Source: CAYGDT01 sp964348745
GTDB taxonomy: Bacteria > Patescibacteriota > Gracilibacteria > Peribacterales > Peribacteraceae
Assembly: GCA_964348745.1 (NCBI GenBank)
Contig: CAYGDT010000044.1
Coordinates: 1 to 12,168 of the forward strand
Direction of reading: 5' to 3'
Length of the DNA stretch: 12,168 nt
Both the position numbers and the translations under genes were made by a program. Positions 1-6,485 of this stretch are shown here, one piece after another; position 1 is the stretch's first letter, and each line of letters begins with the position of its first letter. The notes under the pieces were generated by a model that made no database searches, was not told where the DNA came from, and was given only the letters and a program-made list of their open reading frames with translations.

Positions 1-1486
1 GAGTAGGTCGTGCAAGGTGCCACTGAGTAGCGTTCTGATAGGCAGAGGCAGCATTGAGAATTGTGGCTTCCTGCCATTGTGCGCCCATCATCTGCACGCC
101 GATCGGTAACCCTTTTTGTGAGAATCCGCACGGTACCGAAAGGCATGGGATTCCTGCGAGAGATTGCGATACGGTGAACACGTCTTCTAAGTACATGGCA
201 ACGGGATCATCGCTATGCGCGCCGACGGCGAACGCGGGTGTCGGAGACACGGGTGAGAGGATGATGTCCACCTTCGTAAACGCTTCATCAAAATCTTTCT
301 TGATCAATGTCCGTACCTTCTGCGCCTGGCGATAGTACGCGTCGTAGTATCCGGCGGAGAGCGCGTAGGTACCGATCATGATGCGTCGCTTCACTTCGTC
401 ACCAAACCCTTCGGTGCGTACCTGCTTGTAGTACTCCACCAAATCCGATTCCTTCCGTTCATTATCCTCTATCCTCTTTCCATTTTCCGTTCTAGCAACG
501 TGTCCAAACCGGATGCCATCGAACCGTGCCATGTTGGAACTGACTTCGCTCGGGCAGATGATGTAGTACGCGGGAACCGCATACTCGGTATGCGGAAGGG
601 AAATATCGACGATCTTCGCGCCAAGCGATGTAAACGTCTTCGCCGCCTGCCGCACGGCGGCTTCCACTTCGGGATCAATCCCTTCAATAAAATACTCTTT
701 GGGCAGTCCGATGCGCAGCCCTTTTACGTTACCCGTCAGTGCTGCGGTATATTTTTCTTTCGGACGGTCTGCCGTTGTTACGTCCATTGGATCATGGCCG
801 ACGATTGTCTCCAGAATGATCGCGAGATCCTCCACAGTCTTTGCGATCGGCCCCGTGGTATCGAGCGAGCTTGCCATGCTCATTGTCCCATAGCGGCTGG
901 TACGCCCATACGTGACTCGTATGCCGCTACAACTACAGAAACTTGCAGGTTGCCGTATCGATCCGCCGGTATCCGTTCCCAATGCAAAAATACATTCGTC
1001 TGCACCGACCGCAGAGGCCGGTCCGCCGGAAGATCCGCCCGCCACGCACGCTTTGTTCCAGGGGTTTCGCGTCACGCCATAGCAGGAGGTCTCGGTGCTG
1101 CCTCCGCAGGTAAATTCGTCGGTGTTGGTCTTCCCCAGGGAAATCGCGCCCGCATCAAGCAGCCTCTGTACCGTTGTAGCATTGAACGGAGGTCGATAGT
1201 CCTTTGATCGTAATACGTTGGAGCATGCAGTTGTCGGAATACCCGTTTCGCAGTAGACGTCTTTTACGAGAAACGGTATGCCTTGGAGCGGATGCAGGAA
1301 CTTTCCTTCGGAATCTATTTTTTTGGCTTGAATCAGGGCTCTATCAAAATTTTTAGATACGACGGCATTCAGTGCGCCATCGACGGATTCGATGCGATCG
1401 ATACACGATTGCACAAGTTCCTGAGACGAAATCTCTTTCTTCTTTAGTTTCGCGTGTGCCTGTGCGATCGTAAGGGAAGAGAGCAT
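1..1486 (-). CDS. gatA: Aspartyl/glutamyl-tRNA amidotransferase subunit A (3' end cut by window edge)
   Basis: GatA is the amidase subunit of GatCAB. It releases ammonia from glutamine so that misacylated Glu-tRNA(Gln) or Asp-tRNA(Asn) can be amidated in the cytoplasm. The minus frame is open from the ATG at 1486 to the window edge, 495 codons, ending near residues QWHLARPT, so only the last few residues are missing. The amidase signature reads AGGSSGGPASAV, followed by LGTDTGGSIRQPAS. By alignment from memory with the staphylococcal enzyme, the Ser-cisSer-Lys triad is K75, S152 and S176. The usual GMKPTYGR segment is GIRVTYGR here. The start gives MLSSLTIAQAHAKLKKEE, a normal GatA N-terminus, but no Shine-Dalgarno precedes it. 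It lies 113 bp downstream of gatC on the same strand, a wide gap for this operon that holds a seven-base repeat array. gatB is not in the window. Confidence 0.95.
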   Translation of the reverse strand, partial: MLSSLTIAQAHAKLKKKEISSQELVQSCIDRIESVDGALNAVVSKNFDRALIQAKKIDSEGKFLHPLQGIPFLVKDVYCETGIPTTACSNVLRSKDYRPPFNATTVQRLLDAGAISLGKTNTDEFTCGGSTETSCYGVTRNPWNKACVAGGSSGGPASAVGADECIFALGTDTGGSIRQPASFCSCSGIRVTYGRTSRYGTMSMASSLDTTGPIAKTVEDLAIILETIVGHDPMDVTTADRPKEKYTAALTGNVKGLRIGLPKEYFIEGIDPEVEAAVRQAAKTFTSLGAKIVDISLPHTEYAVPAYYIICPSEVSSNMARFDGIRFGHVARTENGKRIEDNERKESDLVEYYKQVRTEGFGDEVKRRIMIGTYALSAGYYDAYYRQAQKVRTLIKKDFDEAFTKVDIILSPVSPTPAFAVGAHSDDPVAMYLEDVFTVSQSLAGIPCLSVPCGFSQKGLPIGVQMMGAQWQEATILNAASAYQNATQWHLARPT

Positions 1487-1534
1487 GGTAAAAATGATCA
1501 GTGGGCTTTGATTAATTTTACAGAGATTTGCAAC

Positions 1535-1595
1535 ATTGCATATTGTGCTTTGAACATTGAATGAAAATTGTAAATTGCAAAATTGTCCATTGTAT
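1535..1595. repeat. Degenerate heptanucleotide array, ATTGNNN type
   Basis: ATTG recurs at 1535, 1542, 1556, 1567, 1574, 1582 and 1589, with TTTG at 1549. Most spacings are 7 bases (7, 7, 7, then 11, 7, 8, 7). The array fills the gap between gatC and gatA and ends four bases from the gatC stop codon. It is AT-rich and would be transcribed within the gatCA message if that is an operon. Its period matches three other arrays in the window that have unrelated sequences. Simple AT-rich drift is a possible alternative because the copies are degenerate. Confidence 0.6.
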
Positions 1596-1599
1596 ACGA

Positions 1600-1896
1600 T
1601 TAGCCGTGCGCAGACGGCGTTTGGATCTGATGATCAACGATCGGTAGCCCGCTGCAGGCAAGTAGATCATCCGGATCGATGCCGTTATCGAGGATCGTAT
1701 CGCTGCGAAATCCATTAAAAAGCCCCGTCACTTGTGCCGTCGGTTGCACGCCTTTGGTATCTACCTCACTCAGTTTCGAAACAAAGGAGAGTATCTGCGT
1801 CAGCTCCTTACAATATTTCTCCATTTCCGCATCGGAAACGTTCAAGCGGCAGAGCTTGGCGATATGTGCGACGTCGTCTTTGGTAAGTTGAGTCAT
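1600..1896 (-). CDS. gatC: Aspartyl/glutamyl-tRNA amidotransferase subunit C
   Basis: This 98-residue protein matches GatC in length and layout. GatC is the small subunit that wraps around GatA and stabilises the GatA-GatB complex. It opens with MTQLTKDDVAHIAKLCRLNVSDAE, the typical N-terminal helix (V..IA.LARL), followed by a coiled segment (LTQILSFVSKLSEVDTKGV) and the conserved PTAQVTGLFNGFRSD linker, which resembles the usual P..H......R.D pattern. The gene is first of the gatC-gatA pair on the minus strand and divergent from rnpA. The ATG at 1896 has no Shine-Dalgarno. The region upstream holds the inverted heptad array, so its promoter must lie in or beside that repeat. Confidence 0.93.
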   Translation of the reverse strand: MTQLTKDDVAHIAKLCRLNVSDAEMEKYCKELTQILSFVSKLSEVDTKGVQPTAQVTGLFNGFRSDTILDNGIDPDDLLACSGLPIVDHQIQTPSAHG

Positions 1897-1922
1897 GGCG
1901 GCAGTTTAGCGTAGTCCTGAAG

Positions 1923-2007
1923 AAGTATTAAGTATTAAGTATTATGTATTAAGTACGAGAAGCTGAGAATTATACTTAATTCTTGATACATAATACGTAA
2001 TACTCAA
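1923..2007. repeat. Inverted heptanucleotide array between gatC and rnpA
   Basis: The left arm, 1923-1956, is built of near-identical heptads (register AAGTATT: three exact copies, then ATGTATT and a partial). After a 16-base spacer, the right arm 1973-2007 is five heptads: TACTTAA, TTCTTGA, TACATAA, TACGTAA, TACTCAA. The right unit is the reverse complement of the left unit, so the whole can fold as an imperfect hairpin or cruciform of about 34 bp. It occupies almost all of the 115-bp divergent space and ends five bases before the rnpA start. The gatC and rnpA promoters must therefore be inside or overlapping it; TATACT at 1971-1976 is one possible -10. Confidence 0.85.
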
Positions 2008-2011
2008 TCTC

Positions 2012-2401
2012 ATGAAACTCTCCCGCCTCCAAGGGCGCAAAGTCAACGACTACCTCCGCCGCAGGGGGCATGTCTGGAGAGGGAAGACCATGACGATCCG
2101 GTGGCTTGCAGAACCTCCCACCTTCGCTAAAGCTTCGGCGGGCAAGCCTAAACATCCGAATATTGACCCCGTACGACCCGCGATCTACGTGGGCACAGCC
2201 GCGTCGGTGAAGCTCGATAAATCCGCAGTCAAACGCAACCGCATGCGGAGGCGTTGTCGCGAGGCGGTGCGTATTGCAGTACTTGCGCACGATAAACTCC
2301 CCGTCTTCCAGTTGTTGATTACGCCGAGGGCAGCTAGTCTTACGTGCACGTTTAACGATATCCAAAACGACGTCGCCGCATTTTTCTCGCAGCACATATG
2401 A
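2012..2401 (+). CDS. rnpA: Ribonuclease P protein component
   Basis: RnpA is the protein cofactor of RNase P, which matures tRNA 5' ends. The 129-residue basic protein has the family hallmark SAVKRNRMRRRCREAVR at about residues 72-88, corresponding to the RNR motif. The N-terminus (MKLSRLQGRKVNDYLRRRG) resembles the usual L....DF..V.R.G segment. It is longer than the typical 110-120 residues because residues 36-45 (PTFAKASAGK) are encoded by a hairpin-type repeat in the variable loop before the conserved core. The stop overlaps the yidC start by four bases (ATGA), so the two are co-translated. The gene order rnpA-yidC is classical, but rpmH, normally just upstream, is absent. The ATG at 2012 has no Shine-Dalgarno; it follows directly on the heptad array. 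Confidence 0.93.
   Translation: MKLSRLQGRKVNDYLRRRGHVWRGKTMTIRWLAEPPTFAKASAGKPKHPNIDPVRPAIYVGTAASVKLDKSAVKRNRMRRRCREAVRIAVLAHDKLPVFQLLITPRAASLTCTFNDIQNDVAAFFSQHI
2117..2148 (+). repeat. In-frame hairpin element 1 (in rnpA)
   Basis: Lower stem CCCACC (2117-2122) faces GGCGGG (2137-2142) with one A-C mismatch. A 3x3 internal loop TTC/TTC and a short upper stem GCT-aa-AGC follow, then the tail CAAGCC. It encodes P-T-F-A-K-A-S-A-G-K. Two further elements with the same architecture, strand and frame lie in cysS. The inserted residues fall in a loop outside the conserved RNase P protein core, consistent with tolerated insertion. Confidence 0.75.
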
Positions 2402-3645
2402 GCAAGCCGCAATCTCGATCATCATCCATTATCCAGTTTTTGCTGATTTTTGCAGTGGTGTATCTGGGGACACAACTGCTGTTTGAGCAGTTTTTACCTG
2501 ATCGATTCGGTGGAAATAAAAACGAGGTCACAGGCGTTTCTCTGACACCGCAGGATGCGACGGTCAAAGGACAGCACTATCCTGTTTTGATCATTAATAA
2601 CAAGTCTGATCAAGATCTGATTCTTGAAGATCTCTGTCCTCTACCGCCGGTTAAGATTTGGAAGGTCGGGCAGGACGGCGTAAAAACAGAGTTGCAGACG
2701 GAAGAAACAGCGACCCCATGCGTTCCGTTGACCGAAGTAAAAGCGGGAGAATCCGCGGAGGTCAGTCTTGCACCGTGGCTCTACTCACTCTTTAACGATT
2801 ACGGAACGTACGAGGTACAATTGCCGGTGCCCGAGGGCACGCAGGTAGCCCCTGCGCTGGATAGCCAATTGCAAAGCGGTGTGGTCACACGCTTCTCCGT
2901 CTACGATCCGGGCGTGCTGACACAACTCTTTCGGACGTTCATCACGAAGCCGCTCCTCAATCTTCTCATTATCATCGCATCCGTTACGTGGGAGTATAAC
3001 TTGGGGATTGCGATCATCATTCTCACGCTCATAGTAAAACTGGTGCTCTTCTTCCCGACGCAGCATGCGATGGAAGGCCAGCGCAAGATGCAGCTGGTGC
3101 AGCCGAAGATGGACGAACTCCGCGCGAAGCACAAGGAAAATCCGAAGAAGCTGCAGGAGGAAACCATGAAGCTCTGGAAGGAGAACAAGGTAAACCCCAT
3201 GCAGTCGTGCCTCCCGATGCTGATTCAGTTCCCCGTGTTGATCGGGCTCTTCTTCGTCATCCGCGACGGTTCGGTGCTCGCACTCTCGCAGCACTTGCTG
3301 TACGGGCCGCATGCAAATCTCACGTGGACGTTTGGCATGCATTTTCTTTGGATGGATCTCGCAAAGCCAAACATCATCGTCATGCCGGCACTGCTCGTCT
3401 TGTTGCAGTTCTTTCAAATGAAACTCTCATTTGCAATGCAGAAAAAGAAGCAAGTACAGCCAGAAAAAAAGGAGAAGCAGGCAATGAGTCAGCAGGAAGT
3501 GCAGCAGAAAGTCATGATGTACGGCTTGCCATTCATGATTGGATTCTTTGCTCTGCAGTTTCCGGCTGCCGTGTCGCTTTATTGGGCGGTTTCCACGGTC
3601 TTTGCAATCGTTCAGCAGCTGTTTGTGAATCGGAAAAATCGTTAA
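2398..3645 (+). CDS. yidC: Membrane protein insertase YidC/Oxa1 family
   Basis: YidC inserts and folds inner-membrane proteins, alone or with SecYEG. The 415-residue protein has an N-terminal membrane segment (about 11-31), an extracytoplasmic domain of roughly 145 residues (33-178, shorter than in Escherichia coli), and the conserved core from about 180 onward with several membrane helices. The core includes NPMQSCLPMLIQFPVLIGLFF and FPAAVSLYWAVST. A basic coiled loop (QKKKQVQPEKKEKQ) precedes the last helices, and the C-terminus is basic (NRKNR). At the position of the groove arginine (E. coli R366, FIVRGIMYP) it has lysine 214 in LIVKLVLFFP, which keeps the charge. It overlaps rnpA by four bases and ends six bases from the end of the convergent aldolase gene. 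No terminator is visible between them. Confidence 0.95.
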   Translation: MSKPQSRSSSIIQFLLIFAVVYLGTQLLFEQFLPDRFGGNKNEVTGVSLTPQDATVKGQHYPVLIINNKSDQDLILEDLCPLPPVKIWKVGQDGVKTELQTEETATPCVPLTEVKAGESAEVSLAPWLYSLFNDYGTYEVQLPVPEGTQVAPALDSQLQSGVVTRFSVYDPGVLTQLFRTFITKPLLNLLIIIASVTWEYNLGIAIIILTLIVKLVLFFPTQHAMEGQRKMQLVQPKMDELRAKHKENPKKLQEETMKLWKENKVNPMQSCLPMLIQFPVLIGLFFVIRDGSVLALSQHLLYGPHANLTWTFGMHFLWMDLAKPNIIVMPALLVLLQFFQMKLSFAMQKKKQVQPEKKEKQAMSQQEVQQKVMMYGLPFMIGFFALQFPAAVSLYWAVSTVFAIVQQLFVNRKNR

Positions 3646-3651
3646 TTCGTT

Positions 3652-4536
3652 TCAGGTAATAGATGCCGCATAGATACCCGCAATAGCGTTATCTAATACC
3701 TCTGTAAATTCCTCATCACTCTGGTCTGCGCGCAGATCCTGCACGAGTGCGCGGGAGAAACTGGCAGTCAGACCGTGGTTTTTTGCAAGCTTTGCATTCG
3801 CTTCCTCGGTCGAGTATCCGCCGGAGAGAGCGACGACGCGCAGCACGCGCGGATGGGCGATCAGATCTTGATAGTAGTCCGCCACATCCGGAAGGGTCAG
3901 TTTTAGCATGATCTGCTGCTGAGCAGGCAAGCGATCCAGATGTCGCAGAAGTTGCTCTCGTAGCAGCGCTTCGCACGCGACTTTATCGAGAGACTTGATG
4001 TTGACCTCCGGTTCGAGGATCGGCATGAGGCCCGCTTCCAGTATCGTATTGCCGACGTCAAATTGCTGCGCAACAATTGCCGCGATCCCTTCGATGTTCC
4101 CGCTATTGATCACCGATCGCATCTTTGTTCCAAAAATTCCATGCTCATTTGCACTCTTGAGGCGCGCGGCAAGTCCTTTCATTGGCTTCATCATCTGCAC
4201 ACCATTTTGCTCATCTGTAAGCCCTTCATCCACCTTTAGGAAAGGGACGATATTCTTCTTCTCCCACAAGTACTGCGCAGTCGGTACGCCGTCGATCGCG
4301 CTCAACATCGTTCTTTCAAACAGGATCGCACCTGAAATACGTTGATCGAATCGAGGATTCGAAATGATGCGCGTGCGCATTTCGTGCATGCGTTCAAACA
4401 TCTCTTCCTCATTGCTCCATGCATCCGGCCCGATGCCGTACGCAGCGAGTGCCTTGGGGGTAGAGCCGCCACTCTGATCGAGCGCGGCGATGAATCCGTT
4501 TCCTGCAATACGTTTGCTTGCTGCGTGTTTGTCCAT
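3652..4536 (-). CDS. fda: Fructose-bisphosphate aldolase class I
   Basis: This enzyme cleaves fructose 1,6-bisphosphate to glyceraldehyde 3-phosphate and dihydroxyacetone phosphate in glycolysis through a lysine Schiff base. The 294-residue protein closely follows the Staphylococcus aureus class I enzyme as I remember it: GFIAALDQSGGSTPKAL near the start, PFLKVDEGL, EQNGVQMMKP, HIFGTKMRS, PILEPEVNI, MLKLTLP, VVALSGGYS and ASFSRALVQDLR. The Schiff-base lysine is K212 in MLKLTLP. I chose the ATG at 4536 (MDKHAASKRIAGNG) because homologues begin there. The frame stays open upstream to 4620, but that stretch would add a 28-residue tail crossing the promoter region. No Shine-Dalgarno is seen; TATCAT lies four bases upstream of the ATG. 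The gene is divergent from the 4671 gene. Confidence 0.95.
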   Translation of the reverse strand: MDKHAASKRIAGNGFIAALDQSGGSTPKALAAYGIGPDAWSNEEEMFERMHEMRTRIISNPRFDQRISGAILFERTMLSAIDGVPTAQYLWEKKNIVPFLKVDEGLTDEQNGVQMMKPMKGLAARLKSANEHGIFGTKMRSVINSGNIEGIAAIVAQQFDVGNTILEAGLMPILEPEVNIKSLDKVACEALLREQLLRHLDRLPAQQQIMLKLTLPDVADYYQDLIAHPRVLRVVALSGGYSTEEANAKLAKNHGLTASFSRALVQDLRADQSDEEFTEVLDNAIAGIYAASIT

Positions 4537-4634
4537 GGAGATGATAGGGGAGAAGAATCTTCGTGCAGAGCCTACCAAAAGAATGCGACGACTGAAAGTT
4601 CCCGCATACAGTGCACGCATGATGACAATTTCTC

Positions 4635-4663
4635 TTGTCTTTCGTCTCTCTGAGTGGTATTAT
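4635..4663 (+). promoter_or_regulatory. Sigma-70-type promoter for the 4671 gene, predicted leaderless start
   Basis: TTGTCT at 4635-4640 (4 of 6 to TTGACA), a 17-base spacer, and TATTAT at 4658-4663 (5 of 6 to TATAAT) form a good promoter. Transcription would start about seven bases downstream, at 4670-4671, exactly on the ATG. The mRNA would then have no 5' leader, which fits the missing Shine-Dalgarno. The call rests on motif match only. Confidence 0.55.
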
Positions 4664-4670
4664 TAGTTCT

Positions 4671-4931
4671 ATGAATACTGTCTCACAGTATCGGTTTGAT
4701 GACGGTGACGACGATTTCGAAAAGCGTCTTACTCCTGATGCGTTGCTTGAAATTGCAAACGAAACAGATTTTGGGACTGATGAGCCGCCAGATAGTAATG
4801 TGGTGCCTCTCGATGAAATTGCTGCAACGCAGGAACTGCTACTCAGGCTTGGTTATCCTATGGAAGTTGTTGAAGCTGTGCTTGAGCAAACTCGGGAAGA
4901 AACTCTGAATGCAATGGAGAGAGCCGCGTAA
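4671..4931 (+). CDS. Small acidic protein of unknown function, UBA-like C-terminal half
   Basis: I do not recognise this 86-residue protein. The first half is strongly acidic and probably disordered (MNTVSQYRFDDGDDDFEKRL, then NETDFGTDEPPDSNVV). The second half, about residues 45-86, looks helical: EIAATQELLLRLGYPMEVVEAVLEQTREETLNAMERA. Its pattern of LLxLGYPxxVVxAVLxxxxEExxxAMxR resembles a UBA-type three-helix fold (MGF-x-V-x-AL-x-E-x-A), but this is a pattern impression only. The start at ATG 4671 is supported by the promoter placed just upstream; an in-frame TTG at 4635 is within the promoter and unlikely. cysS follows 39 bp downstream on the same strand and may share the transcript. Codon use and frame length support a real gene. 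Confidence 0.7.
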   Translation: MNTVSQYRFDDGDDDFEKRLTPDALLEIANETDFGTDEPPDSNVVPLDEIAATQELLLRLGYPMEVVEAVLEQTREETLNAMERAA

Positions 4932-4970
4932 CGGTGTTTCGTTTGATGCAGGTTGCTGTATGCTTTTGTC

Positions 4971-6485
4971 ATGCCGCTGCGTCTCTATAATACGCTTAGT
5001 AAAAGAGAAGAGGACTTCGCTCCACTCAAAGAGCAGAGTGCAACGATCTACACATGCGGTCCCACCGTCTACGGCAGGCCGCACATCGGCAACTATTCTT
5101 CCTTTCTTATGGCAGATCTCCTCTGTCGCTGGTTGGAGGTTTCTGAGTACCGCGTGACGCACGTCAAAAACATTACCGATGTCGGGCACCTTGTTGCCGA
5201 TGCCGACACCGGCGAAGACAAGATCGAGCGACAGGCGCGCAAAGAATTTGGAGATGTCACGCAGGAGAGCATCATCGGGATTGCGCGGAAGTATGAGGCT
5301 GAGTATTTGGAAGATGAGAAGGCTCTCAACATGCGCGAGCCGCAGCACCGTCCCCGCGCGACGGATTACATTATTCAGATGCAAAAAATGGTGGAAGTAC
5401 TGCTGAAAAAAGGCTATGCATACCAAACCGACGATGGGATATATTTCGATGTCACTTCCAAAACACTCACGCCCTACGGAACGCTTTCTGGAAACACACT
5501 GGATAAAATTTCCTCCGGTGCGCGCGTGGAAGTGCGCGAAGGAAAGAAGCACCCTGCGGACTTTGCACTCTGGAAATTCTGCGTCGGAGCAAACGAACAT
5601 CATGTGCTGCGCTGGCCGTCACCCACCTTCGTCCCGCATCCGCGCGGGACTACGGCGGGCAGGCCCGGAGAAAAAAATCCCGAGGGATTTCCTGGTTGGC
5701 ATATCGAGTGCTCTGCCATGAGTAGTTCCTTGCTTGGTGAGCAGATCGATATACACACCGGTGGCGAGGATAATATCTTTCCGCATCACGAGTGCGAGAT
5801 CGCGCAGAGCGAATCGGTAAGCGGTCAAAAACCTTTCGTAAAACTCTGGCTCCATCGCAGACGCATCGACATGGGGAAAGAGAAAATGTCAAAGAGTCTT
5901 GGCAACGTGTTAACCTTAGATGACATTCGTGCAATGGGATTCTCTCCAATGGATTTGCGGTATTACCTCCTCTCTGTGCACTACAGGACGAATCTGAAGT
6001 TTACTGAGAAGGGATTGGATGATGCGAAGAAGGCAAGAAGAAAGATTGTGGAGTGGATGGAGGATGCAGAAGATGCAAAGGATGCAGAAGATGCAAAGAA
6101 TGCACCAGCCTCCGCTCCTGACGGAGCTACGGCCGGCAGGGAAGATGCAGAGGAGTGGAAGCGAAAATTCGCTGAGGAGCTGAATAGCGATCTTAATACA
6201 CCGGGTGCGCTCGCGGTCGTGTTTGATTGCATGGCATGGTCGCGCAAGAAGAAAAATATTTCTGCGTGCAGATCTTTCGTCACAATGATTCGCAGCACGT
6301 TTGGTTGTTTCGAGCCGGAAGAAGAAAATACAGTTCCAACGCAGGTTCTTGATCTCATTGCTCAGCGCGAGAAGGCACGATTACAAAAAGATTTCGACGC
6401 GTCCGATCAATTGCGCGATCAGATTGCAGCGCTTGGGTACGCAGTGAAGGATACGGAGAAGGGACAGGAAGTACGGAAAAAGTGA
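4971..6485 (+). CDS. cysS: Cysteinyl-tRNA synthetase
   Basis: This class I synthetase charges tRNA(Cys). The 504-residue protein has the HIGH-type motif HIGN at 38-41 and KMSKS at 305-309. The zinc ligands expected from the E. coli enzyme are all present: C29 (YTCGPTVYGRPHIGN), C247 (GWHIECSAM), H272 and E276 (FPHHECEIAQ). The ATG at 4971 gives MPLRLYNTL, the standard N-terminus; an in-frame TTG at 4953 is less likely. It carries two in-frame repeat insertions. One is at residues 218-231 in the loop between ALWK and PGWHIEC. The other is at 379-390 in the helical domain after KMSKS, preceded by an acidic 18-base duplicated repeat. Neither touches catalytic residues. A seven-base repeat array begins right on its TGA stop. 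Confidence 0.96.
   Translation: MPLRLYNTLSKREEDFAPLKEQSATIYTCGPTVYGRPHIGNYSSFLMADLLCRWLEVSEYRVTHVKNITDVGHLVADADTGEDKIERQARKEFGDVTQESIIGIARKYEAEYLEDEKALNMREPQHRPRATDYIIQMQKMVEVLLKKGYAYQTDDGIYFDVTSKTLTPYGTLSGNTLDKISSGARVEVREGKKHPADFALWKFCVGANEHHVLRWPSPTFVPHPRGTTAGRPGEKNPEGFPGWHIECSAMSSSLLGEQIDIHTGGEDNIFPHHECEIAQSESVSGQKPFVKLWLHRRRIDMGKEKMSKSLGNVLTLDDIRAMGFSPMDLRYYLLSVHYRTNLKFTEKGLDDAKKARRKIVEWMEDAEDAKDAEDAKNAPASAPDGATAGREDAEEWKRKFAEELNSDLNTPGALAVVFDCMAWSRKKKNISACRSFVTMIRSTFGCFEPEEENTVPTQVLDLIAQREKARLQKDFDASDQLRDQIAALGYAVKDTEKGQEVRKK
5622..5663 (+). repeat. In-frame hairpin element 2 (in cysS)
   Basis: Lower stem CCCACC (5622-5627) faces GGCGGG (5654-5659) with the same A-C mismatch as element 1. 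The internal loop is TTC/TAC. The upper stem is a perfect 7-bp GTCCCGC (5631-5637) with GCGGGAC (5644-5650), then the tail CAGG. It encodes residues 218-231 of CysS, P-T-F-V-P-H-P-R-G-T-T-A-G-R. The upper stem differs fully from element 1 yet still pairs, so the fold rather than the sequence is kept. It sits in a surface loop just before the zinc-binding WHIEC segment. Confidence 0.75.
6063..6098 (+). repeat. 18-bp tandem duplication in cysS
   Basis: Two perfect copies of GATGCAGAAGATGCAAAG (6063-6080 and 6081-6098) encode DAEDAK twice, giving a charged linker EDAEDAKDAEDAKN. Each unit is itself an imperfect 9-bp doublet. The tract directly abuts hairpin element 3, and a partial copy (GAAGATGCAGAG) follows the element, as if the element had inserted inside the repeat tract. 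Confidence 0.85.
6105..6140 (+). repeat. In-frame hairpin element 3 (in cysS)
   Basis: Lower stem CCAGCC (6105-6110) faces GGCCGG (6131-6136) with one A-C mismatch. The internal loop is TCC/TAC. The perfect upper stem is GCTCC (6114-6118) with GGAGC (6123-6127) around a TGAC loop, then the tail CAGG. It encodes CysS residues 379-390, P-A-S-A-P-D-G-A-T-A-G-R, in the same frame as elements 1 and 2. Confidence 0.72.

Noticed and set aside
500..1207. A 235-codon plus-strand open frame over gatA
   Set aside because: It lies antisense to gatA, whose catalytic motifs are intact, and its translation shows no protein-like pattern.
1535..2007. The seven-base arrays considered as a CRISPR array
   Set aside because: The repeats are 7 bases long with no unique spacers and no cas genes nearby.
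4839..5603. A 254-codon minus-strand open frame over cysS
   Set aside because: It is antisense to CysS, whose N-terminal motifs and zinc ligand C29 are in the plus frame.
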